From assembly GCA_030847615.1 (NCBI GenBank), contig JAUMIR010000001.1:265731187-265795186 (forward strand): 64,000 nt of DNA. The letters run 5' to 3'. Below the pieces are notes generated by a model. It made no database searches and was not told where the DNA came from. It was given only the letters and a program-made list of their open reading frames with translations. How positions within the stretch are numbered: the first letter of the stretch is position 1; every line of letters starts with the position of its first letter. Positions 55,564-64,000 of this stretch are shown here, in pieces. The DNA comes from Gambelia wislizenii. Its lineage: Eukaryota; Chordata; Lepidosauria; Squamata; Crotaphytidae. The position numbers were made by a program, and so were the translations under genes.

Positions 55564-55717
55564 AGGGTGAGGTTATATGTTTAAGGGTAATGGCTAAGTG
55601 GTCAGATCACATTAACAGTGATATTAACTCCTAAGAGAAAAATTGATCATGTGTATTCCTATTTAGGAAAGCAGATTCAACTCTGTATAATCTCTAGGGG
55701 CAGTTAGTTCCTGTAAC

Positions 55718-55941
55718 TACAGGTCAACCTCTATATCCACAGGGGATACATTCCAAGATCCCCTGTGGATACCTGAAACCATGGATAATAGGGAATTGTA
55801 TTATTTTCAATGAAATAAATGCCAGAGGTTGACCATAGAATCACACTGGAGGACCTAGAAATGCCTAGAAAGAACATTTTTTTTTATGTGGATAAATGAA
55901 ACCATAGATACCAAATCTGCGAATATGGGGTTTGACCTATA
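55718..55941. mobile_element. Tigger-like MITE (tacaggtcaa type), copy 2
   Basis: Ends tacaggtcaacctc and ggggtttgacctata are inverted. Interior tggatacctgaaaccatgga and gaccatagaatcacactgga is shared with 20932-21154. Confidence 0.8.
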
Positions 55942-56359
55942 CTGTAACAACTGAGGGTACTTAGTTGACTTACTAAGCCTGACACAGCTAATCAACCATG
56001 TTTGAGCATTTCCCCCACACAATGAAGCACTCCCACACTCCCAGGTGCACTCCAAGCCCCCACCCCACCCCACATGGGAAAGGAAAGGAGGAAAAGGAAA
56101 GGGGGAAGGGAAGGGAGAAGGGAAAAAAGGGGGGCCCCAGACCTACCTCCGTTTCTTCACCTGGGCAGGCCATGCAGAGGAAGGCCCTAGAAAAAAACAG
56201 GGACCTACCACTTGTGCTGAACACTTGGTTGACAATGGCTGTCCACCATGCGTGCAGGCCTATATATAGGCCTGCCCACCTCTCAAGAAGTCTCAGGGGA
56301 TTTGTAGTCCCATGAGACGTCTCCTGAGATCCAGCGTGCAAATCATACTAGATCACACT
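55942..56359. other. Purine-rich stretch and unassigned DNA
   Basis: About 56079-56130 is an AAGGGG-rich purine tract that could form a triplex or G-rich structure. Frames across it (Lys/Gly/Glu-rich) are compositional artefacts. Confidence 0.4.
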
Positions 56360-56662
56360 CTAAGGAGATTTTCAGACGATCCTTGCCACGCAAGGATCGC
56401 CCGGGACAGTTTTGTCGCAGCAGCGCGGCAGGGGGTCGATTTCGGACGACGCCATCGCTGCTGCGAGATCATCGGTCCCTCTCGCGCTAAGGTTTGGAGC
56501 CTGCTGCACTATATTCGGCAGGCTCCAAGCCTTAGCGCGAGAGGGACCAACGATCTCGCAGCAGCAACAGCGTTGTCCGAAATCGACCCCCTGCTGCGCT
56601 GCTGCGACGAAACTGTCCCAGGCGATCCTTGCACGGCAAGGATCGTCTGAAAATCTCCTAAG
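56360..56662. mobile_element. 303-bp foldback element, copy 2
   Basis: Left arm (ctaaggagattttcagacga...ggtttggagcctgc) and right arm (gcaggctccaagccttagcg...ctgaaaatctcctaag) are inverted over almost their whole length, with a loop of about 13 nt near 56506-56518. About 12 of roughly 146 arm positions differ, nearly all transitions and most at CpG. The end motif ggagattttcagac resembles family Z termini. No coding capacity. Confidence 0.9.
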
Positions 56663-56689
56663 TCTTGCGATGGTAATGTCATAGCAAAA

Positions 56690-57262
56690 CTTAGGATTTT
56701 ATCAGATGCAGCAAATATGGCATCATAATGACGCCTAATGATTGTGAAAGTGCACGCGCACCAGATGACGTCATCCTTTTGCGATCATATATTGTCCAAA
56801 ACCTGTTCCTTTTTATTGATGGGCCAAGCTGTCGATTGATCTCCTGTGCCGCTTTTGTGCCAGCATTGCTGGCATTTGAAACTTTGTGCCATTGTGCTCA
56901 GTGAATACAGCATACAGAATACAGAACACTTCCAGGTGAGATTGCGACAGCCAGGTAGGGAACGCTCTTTTTATGACCCGCCCCCGGTGTACTTGGGACT
57001 TTTAAAGTGTGTTTCTGTTAATGTTCTATGTGTTTATTTTGCTTAAATTTTTGAATTTGCCATGTTCATGTGTTCTTGTGAGAATTGGTGAGATCTCAAC
57101 CCCAGAAGTAAACAGAGCTCAGTTTGTGCTCCATTTATGCTGAGGATGCCTCATTGCTGCTGCTCATGGTAGGTCTGGTGGGGGGGTCTTTTGTCGGCAT
57201 AAAAACACCACTGAACATACTGGCAAAAGAACATTATTGGGGGGTGGTCTGATAAAGTCCTT
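56690..57262. mobile_element. Non-autonomous DNA element, family Z, copy 2
   Basis: Ends ggattttatcagatgcagca and (reverse) aaggactttatcagacc are inverted. It carries the block tttttattgatgggccaag...gtcgattgatc, shared with 48980-49010 and (reversed) 58820-58850. No transposase. Confidence 0.6.
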
Positions 57263-57742
57263 AATCTCTGGCCTGCTCTGAATGGCTGCTTGGAGCAGCC
57301 TGAAGCAACAGTGCTGGCCTAAAAGGGCTCAGCACAACACCGCCCCCTCTGCAACGGGTTCAGGGGTAAGTCTTTACATCCTTGGACAAGTTGCTTAGAC
57401 TGTAAATGCAAGTTGACAGGCTCCAGTACATATTTTGTCCCTTATCAGAATAGAACTGTTGAATAGCTAAACAACCAGATGCCAACTAGCTGCCTCTGTG
57501 TTGCGTTAGTATGGCATCAGGCCCTGACAACAGACGCCCCAGGCTGAGCCTCATGGTGCCCTACATACCTGGAGTTAGGTTCACAAGACACATTGGGGAT
57601 TCTGCTTATCCGATTTCCTGACTGAATTGATGGAGCTGTTATTGGAGTTGGGACTGAAGTGCCCCAGGCTTTTAGCCCTGAGGTCTCTACAGTTGTAACC
57701 ATTCACAACATCATTGTTGCCATGACAGCTGTGAGGTTCCAT
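57263..57742. other. Unassigned non-coding DNA
   Basis: No feature recognised. Confidence 0.3.
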
Positions 57743-58105
57743 GAGCTTGTCTACACAAAGGGGAAAAAAACAGACTGCTCCACAGTAATAGCAAGTCGCA
57801 GCAACTGCGACCTGTCTTAAGGGCTTTACAGTCCCTATAAACTTTGCATGCATGGCTGCGAATGGATTACTTGAGTTTTTAAATCTGCCACCACCAAACT
57901 TTTTTTAAAAAACTATTTCTGTGGTGCACACAAGTAATATTCCGCCTTTCCAAAATGAGAGAGAGAGATAGCACAAGCCTCCATTTTATCACCTTAGCAA
58001 TCACTCGCTATGGCGAAAATCCAACATGGTAGCAGCAGGTGCTTGTCCTGTACCCCAGTTCCTCCCCCTGTGCTCATCCAGCCAATCAGGTTTGCACTTT
58101 TATTG
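57743..58105 (-). mobile_element. Non-autonomous DNA element, family Y, copy 2 (partial)
   Basis: Starts gagcttgtctacaca and carries gcaagtcgcagcaactgcga, gcctccattttatcacctta, gcaatcactcgc, aatccaacatggtagcagca and gccaatcaggtttgcac, in the reverse order of copy 1. The far part seen in copy 3 is missing. Confidence 0.6.
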
Positions 58106-58359
58106 TCCTGTATGATGGACAAAGTATTTACTGTATACTGATGTATACAGTAAATGCCCAACCTTTCAAACTCTATTTTCAAAGTTCTGGTTGTTCTCTG
58201 GAATATGACTCTTCATTCAGACTTCCAGATGTTTTCCAGCTGTTCTCCTTTGTGATTTCTACTGTATTTTTCTAAATTGATTTTCTTTCTTTCTTTTTTC
58301 TTTCTTTTAATGTAAACCGCTTTCAGAAGTTTGGGCTTGAAAAGCAAGGAGGAAAAGAT
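58106..58359. other. Short spacer with (TTTC)n
   Basis: tttctttctttcttttttct lies near 58283-58310; the surrounding text resembles an old retroelement 3' end (taaaccgctttcagaag). Confidence 0.35.
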
Positions 58360-58980
58360 TTGGGACATTATCAGACATTATCAGACAAGAACGCAAAAAG
58401 TGTTTCTGTCCCAGAATCTCCATTCCTGCCTCTGTCCTGTCCCTGACCCACCCCAATCACCGTCCCCACTGCACTTACCTTTTCTAATGTTGTTCAGGCA
58501 TCCCAGGAGTGGGATCCGTTAGAGCTCCGTTCACTTTCTGGATCCAAATCCCACGGATTCTCACGAGAAGACGCAAGTGCAGAAAATTCAAAAAGAAAAA
58601 GAAAACTAACAAAAAAAAGTGACAGCAAGCACAGAAACACACTTTAAAATTAACAAATAACCTGGGGAGGGTTGTAAAAAGTGTGTCACTTACCTGGATG
58701 TCCTGATCTCACCTGGAAGTTTTTCTGGCAGGGACCTCCCATTGATGCTGGGATCTCGCCAGCGAAACGGGGCACTTTATCGCATGCAGGAACATCCATG
58801 ACAGGAGTGGAATGGGGGATCTATTGACGACTTATCCCATCAATAAAAAGCAGCACCAGCAGAATGGCAGCAGAATGGGTGCATAACAATGGGAAACAAC
58901 ATCGTGTGGTAAGGAAGCCCTTTTGTGATCTTCTGGCATTGCTCTAACACCACTTTTGATGTGTCTGATAATCTCCTTGG
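58360..58980. mobile_element. Non-autonomous DNA element, family Z, copy 3
   Basis: Left end gggacattatcagac and right end gtgtctgataatctcc are inverted. The block gacgacttatcccatcaata is the complement of the central block of copies 1 and 2. No transposase. Confidence 0.6.
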
Positions 58981-59000
58981 GCAGTTGATATAGTTACTCC

Positions 59001-59227
59001 TAGGCCAAATCCACACTACACAAATAATCCAGTTTGAAACTGGATTATTTGCCATGGCTCCTTCCCATGGAATCCTAGGATTTGTAGTTTTACAAGCTCT
59101 TTAGCCTTCTCTGTCAAAGAGCGCTGGTGCCTCTCTAAACTACAAATCCCAGGATCCCATAGGAAGAAGTCATGGCAAATAATCCAGTTTCAACCTGGAT
59201 TATTTGTGCAGTGTGGATCTGGCCCTA
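59001..59227. mobile_element. Palindromic MITE (ggccaaatccacac family), intact copy
   Basis: Left taggccaaatccacactaca and right tgcagtgtggatctggccct are inverted, and the arms continue inward (aataatccagtttgaaac, caaataatccagtttcaacc; tttgtagttttacaag, ctaaactacaaatccca). The 227-bp element is almost a complete palindrome. Confidence 0.85.
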
Positions 59228-59730
59228 GATTTCATCTCTTTCTGAAAAGAATCAAGTTGCTGAATAGTGTCTGATAGTATGCTAGAATCTGATGAAAGCT
59301 GGAGGAAACCTTTTAACTAACAAGATGAGAGAGGCAAGGGTCAATGAGTGCATGCGAGCATGTGTGTGCATGTGTAGATAACAGCTGCGCTGAGCAAGAG
59401 AGCTTGGAAATGATTGTTTATATTGTACCTCAGCCAGTTCACTGGGGGTTAGCAATTGGCTAGGCATGAGGGCTTGTCCACTGGTCTTTTGGGGGCTGTG
59501 GTAGTAGTAAGAGCTCCCTAGAGTATTTATAGGAGGTATTGCCTGCATACGTGTGGTTTTGTCGGTTGGGGCAGTCATGTGATGAGGGGAAAGTTGCCAT
59601 TTGTATTCTAACAGGCAGAGGCAAGTATGAAAGAGAGGGTGATACAAGGTAGTGGAAGAAAAGGGAGAATAGAGATCTTCAGGTTGTCTCTTCTTTCTGA
59701 CATAAAGACAGGATGTAGTTGCAATACAGT
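59228..59730. other. Unassigned non-coding DNA
   Basis: The 165-codon minus frame at 59282-59779 shows no domain and runs into the family Y element. Not supported as a gene. Confidence 0.35.
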
Positions 59731-60368
59731 GGGCTTGTCTAAACAAGGCAAAAAAGCAACAACCAACAGAGTGCCTCACAGTAATGGCATTTCACAACAG
59801 CCGCAACGTGTCTTAATGCTGCTTTTGCCCCCATAAGCTTTGTGTGCAAGATGGCAGCCACAGGTGATTTACTCGCTTTTGCACTTACCTCAATTTGCTG
59901 CCAATGAACCTTTTTAAAACAATAAAGAAAGAAAACTATCAATGTCCAAGGTGAAATAAAGCAATTTTTTTTTTATTTAACAGAAAAGCAAAAATAAAAA
60001 ACCAAAATGCCACTCTGTTTTCTCACCTTAGCACTCACTCGCTAAGGTGCAAATCTAACATGGCAGCATTGGGCGCTTGACTCGTTAGCAAGCCCCACCC
60101 CCACACTTGCCCAGCCAATCAGCTTTGCGCTTCCTCTCCTATGGGAAAGCAATTGATCTCAAATCGCTTGTCCCAACAAGCAGGAATGTGCATTCCCCTC
60201 GCTGGTTTTTTTTAAAAGTCCATGGAAAGCCGCTAAGGCTTTTCCTGTAGAGTTTTTGAAGTTTTGGGGCCCCCTCCTTCCCAATACGGCGAAACAATGC
60301 AGAATGCCAATAAGACAGGTAGGATTCTCGCATTCTGTAAGGAGTATTTTCGCCATTTAGACAACCCC
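59731..60368 (-). mobile_element. Non-autonomous DNA element, family Y, copy 3 (full length)
   Basis: Ends gggcttgtctaaacaaggc and (reverse) ggggttgtctaaatggcg are inverted. Contains gcaagatggcagccacagg, gcactcactcgctaagg, gcccagccaatcagctttgc and gccgctaaggcttttcct. Length about 638 bp. The central gcactcactcgct block recurs in all copies. Confidence 0.7.
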
Positions 60369-60749
60369 TTTATGATCTAATTGGTTGAGCAATCAGTTCT
60401 AACACATACTTTGAGCTATTTAATATGTGTCCTTGTTCCACTAAACATCTGGGGATTTATATAATCACTATGCTACCAAAATGGCAATGTAACCTTTTGC
60501 ACTTCAGTTTTAGCCTTGTGATTATACTGGGAGCTGTGTAGGGTGCCTGCCCATATCCTCCCCCCCCACCGACATGTCTCTGCCCCTCATTCATGTCTGG
60601 TTGTAGCCCTGGAAGTTGTCATCATGTTTCCCACCCTGGCATTCGCAAGGCTGTTTTTTAAAATGGGATTGTTGCAAGTGCAATATTCCTTCTCTATCCC
60701 CACCAAGTGATTTCTTGTTTGTTTGTTTTTTTCATAATACCGTCATGGG
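60369..60749. other. Unassigned non-coding DNA
   Basis: Nothing recognised; C run near 60561. Confidence 0.3.
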
Positions 60750-60985
60750 TACACATGACCCTCCGTATCCATGGATTTGGTATCCATGGGTTTAAGTATT
60801 CACGGCTTGGAAATATTCTTTAAAAATAATAATCCAAAAAGCAAAGCTTGATTTTGCTGTCTTATATAAGGGACACCATTTTGCTGCTGTGCCATTGCAT
60901 ATAATGGGACTTGAGTATTCATGGATTTTGGTATCCACAGGGGGTCCTGGAACCAAACCCCTGCGAATATGAAGGGACAACTGTA
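60750..60985. mobile_element. Tigger-like MITE (tacagttgtcc type), complete
   Basis: Opposite orientation to 33437-33670: ends tacacatgaccctccgtatc and atgaagggacaactgta. Interior ggattttggtatccacaggg and ccaaaaagcaaa match that copy. Confidence 0.8.
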
Positions 60986-63859
60986 GTGACATCTCTCTGG
61001 TTAATAAAGTTCCCATGCACAAAATAAATTTCCTCTTCTCGCATACATGCAGGGGAGCTGGCTCCTATCAATCTTTGTTTTTTAAAACTTCCTTTTCATG
61101 AGGTTAGGGTTGCAACCACACATCTTCAGCTAGGGTGAGAAACTCAAAACTCCTGCTTGTGTGTTCTGTAGCTCAATTGTACAATCTCATCAAATTAAGG
61201 TGGGGGGGGGCAGGGCAAGAAGTACAGTTTGGGAGTTCTGAAATAGCACCATCCCCCAGTAATGGAGAAATGGCAGAAGGTCCTCAAATTGGGCTGCAAT
61301 TGCCGTAGAGCACAAGCTATTGGAGGGCAGGCAGGATATCTTGATCCAAAAAATATAAATAAATAAGGAGATCAAGTAAGTCTCCTGGGAAGGTTTCATC
61401 TATGATACCCCCAATCTGACATCCTGCCACCTCCTCAACTGGAAATAAAGTTGTGGGGGGGGGAGTCCAACACTGACAATACACCCAGAACATAAACACC
61501 TGGAATCATCTGACCACTAAATGGGCTACATGCAAAAGAGGGTTTTTTGTACCAGGATAAAGTACCTATGTAAATAGTACCTATGTAAATAGTTTGGGGG
61601 TTTTTTTTGCAAAAAAAGGGGGAGGAATTGCAGTAGGAGGAAAATGGAACAGCAAAAACTTCATGCAAAACAACAACCACCTCCTTGCCAGTCCTATGCA
61701 ACCTTGAGCTGAATCCACACAAGGGTTTTATCACAGCCCCAGTGTACAATATCCTGCCTGGGGTTGACCCCGTTAAAGTCAGACACACCCATTTTAATCT
61801 GAAATCAAATTGGTCTTGAAAGCCACACATTTCCCCCACCCAAAGTCACCTTGGAACAAAAGGGTGTTTCTGGCATGTCCACGTGTTCACTGTGTAGGAT
61901 TATTTTAGGTCACAGGACTGCAGCAGCTGCACTTTTTTCCTTCTTCCCAACATGCATGCAAATGTTAAGTATATCCACGTATCAACATCAACTAATATCC
62001 TTTCTTGTTTTCCTGTCAATCTTGCCATCCATCTGCACTCCCATTGGCTGGCACCCCCATCCCATCCCCTTCCCCCTCCTGCCAGTGAGGGAGTGAGCAA
62101 GGGAAATTTAAATGTCATGGCCTATAGGTCTTGAGGGTTAATGTGCTATAGGAAAAATGAAAAGAAGCAGAGGCAGCTCTAACCCTGAAAGCTGTCTAAC
62201 CATGAGCAGGGAATGTGTTGAGGAGCAAGGAGCTGGAATAATCAATGAGTTGCTTATCAAGGGAGGGCTGGGGAGACTTTCAAAGATCTTGTCTGGCCAC
62301 AGGCTGGGTAAGGTCACATCAAATGCAATTCGCAAAGAGGATTATAGGGCAGTACAGCTTCTCCCAAACCATGAGGCTTTTAATTTTCCTGACAGACAGA
62401 CAGACACACACACACACATGGGATGGAGGGTGGGTGGTGTACAGATCTCCAGGGTGAATGGAGGAAGTAGGACAGGGGGGGGATGAGGAGATCGCCTGGG
62501 GTGGGTGGGCAGGATGTTGGTAGCAGTGGGAGGAGAGCAAAGGCATTCTCCCTTTTCACTTCTCTCCTTCAGAAACATAAACAGGTGGGCCCAGTCTATA
62601 CCAACCCACTTCCTCTGACCCAAGAGGACCCAGTCTACCTCCATCCAAGTGAGCCTAAGCATGTAGATCGGGCTACCCCGCACCATTGGTCTCGTGGCTG
62701 GGTGACTCATTCTAGTGGAAGCCTTTGGCCGCTTATCCTCAGAGCAACTTTGTGAGCAGGGCTCAGCCAGGGAGGGGGAGGCCTCCCTGTTTTCTTTTTC
62801 CTCCTTGGGACCACTGGCATTGCCTCCCTGGTCAAGCCCTGCTGCAAGATCAATGGTGAAGGGGTAGATTGGGCCCACTTGGGTGGGTGTAGACTGGATC
62901 TTCCTGGATCAGAGAAAGAAGGTTGGATTAGACAGAAAGGACTGTCTATAAAATAATAACTGTCTATAATAATTTTATAGACAGTAATGTTGGTGCCATC
63001 TGCTCTGAGGGTGTCACCCAGTGCAGTCTGCACCACCCCTAGTGACACCAATGCCTCTGAACCAGACCCATTGAGGCCAATGCTGCAAGGGCAGTGGGAA
63101 GGAGCTATGATGGTGATTCTTTCCTCCTTTCCTCCCCACATCCTGGCCCAGAGACCCACATACCACCTACCCTCCCTCTTCCTGTTCCCACCATCCCATT
63201 CCCATATCCCAGTGAGTGAGCGAGTGAGGATTTTTAGGCCCAGCCACCCCACCAGTCTGATTTCCTCCCAGCAACCAAGATTTGACCACTGACGAGCCTG
63301 ACCACCAGTGTCTCTATTAAAAATGGTGTAGGGCAGTAGACCCTATGCCCCTAACCCCTGCAAATGTGTAGGAAGGATTGTATTTAATAAATTTTAATAA
63401 AATAATACATCTTTATTAAAATGTAATGTTACCTGGCCTTACACCTCCCCACACACACATTAATAACTCATAATTCAGCATATTGGACACTTCACAAGGC
63501 CTAAGGTAGACCAGGGCTGACCACCAATAGGGTCAAGTGGAGGTCACTAGGACCTACAAAGATGTCATGGAAATTCCCCAACAAACATAGCCAGGACAAG
63601 GTTAATGCAAAACTGCTTAGTCAGAGTCATTAAGGAGGAATGTGCTAACCTTTCCTGGATGCACCTGGCAGTGAGTCATAGTCCAAAAACAAAAATCCCC
63701 ATTATCCATAAAATACCTTCCCTTGCACCTTTTTCTCTCCACAACATGGAGGCTGCCATAAACCCATCAAGCTTAATATCACAGCCATTAGTGGCAATCA
63801 ATGAAGCTGGAGTTTCCTTTGTTTAATGGTGAGAAACCCATCTATGCATTGTTTTACAT
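60986..63859. other. Unassigned non-coding DNA
   Basis: About 2.9 kb with no gene recognised. It holds a CA run (about 62402-62420), a 14-bp perfect hairpin (62941-62985), and a phrase gtcacccagtgcagtctgca (about 63015) that occurs in reptile repeats of unresolved class. The 178- and 181-codon minus frames here overlap each other and have no domain. Confidence 0.4.
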
Positions 63860-63879
63860 TCAAAACACCCCTTAAGGGT

Positions 63880-64000
63880 ATATATCTCCCTTATAATCCT
63901 CCCCGCGCTCTCCGGTCCTCTGGGACGAATTTGTTGCAGTCACAAAGACCTAGGCTGGCGACTACCTCCCAGAGGGCTTTCTCGGCTGTCGCCCCCAAAT
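63880..64000 (+). mobile_element. LINE ORF2 C-terminal fragment cut by the window edge
   Basis: The last bases encode RAFSAVAPK-like sequence (gagggctttctcggctgtcg then cccccaaa), the conserved L2/CR1-type motif before LWN.LP. The element continues beyond the window. Confidence 0.5.

Noticed and set aside
59282..59779. 165-codon minus-strand frame
   Set aside because: Starts inside the family Y element and has no recognisable domain.
62342..63252. Overlapping 178- and 181-codon minus-strand frames
   Set aside because: No domain, no splice context, and part of the sequence resembles a repeat phrase; chance frames are likely.
1..64000. Prokaryotic features (operons, CRISPR arrays, phage) or a complete endogenous virus
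   Set aside because: Nothing of the kind is visible. The only retrovirus-like feature is a possible solo LTR at 40899-41516 without viral genes.

Overview
This window looks like vertebrate, intron-rich, transposon-dense DNA, most likely from a squamate reptile (lizard or snake). The basis is the repeat set: RTE-BovB LINE, SINEs of the Sauria type (tRNA-like B box plus BovB-like tail), CR1 and L2 LINEs, DIRS tyrosine-recombinase retroelements, mariner, hAT, Tigger/pogo-like and Helitron-like elements. Prokaryotic gene organisation, CRISPR arrays and recognisable tRNA or rRNA genes are absent.

Only one host protein-coding exon is supported: the minus-strand coding exon of C2orf88 (small membrane A-kinase anchor protein, smAKAP) at 4354-4620. 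It has a convincing splice acceptor at 4744/4743 and a possible poly(A) signal close behind the stop codon. A CpG island at about 29.35-30.56 kb, some 25 kb upstream on the gene's strand, is the best candidate promoter or first-exon region. In mammals C2orf88 lies between HIBCH and MSTN, so this locus is probably the lizard counterpart, with the gene's long 5' intron filling most of the window. That is inference.

Layout. 0-11 kb: C2orf88 exon, a hAT MITE with a perfect 8-bp target duplication, a Tigger-like MITE and a Helitron-like element. 11-21 kb: a GC-rich MITE, a mariner remnant (DD34D), an L2 LINE, SINEs, a hairpin with a tandem duplication, and a second Helitron-like element with a G-rich minisatellite. 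21-28 kb: a LINE with an FADD reverse transcriptase, a BovB LINE, a DIRS gag piece and a hAT transposase fragment. 29-31 kb: CpG island. 31-37 kb: a largely complete but decayed DIRS element (minus strand) split by a Tigger-like MITE and a twin-primed LINE. 37-47 kb: CR1 with an open reverse-transcriptase frame, a DIRS recombinase piece, an LTR-like unit, palindromic elements and SINEs. 48-53 kb: a second DIRS element with nested insertions. 53-64 kb: L2 pieces, foldback and other non-autonomous DNA transposons, and largely unassigned sequence.

The genes do not form an operon or pathway. The main interest is transposon archaeology: nested insertions that order events in time, two related foldback palindromes (one 303 bp whose arms differ almost only by transitions), and several small DNA-transposon families present in two or three copies. 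Boundaries of degraded repeats are approximate throughout; no database search was possible.
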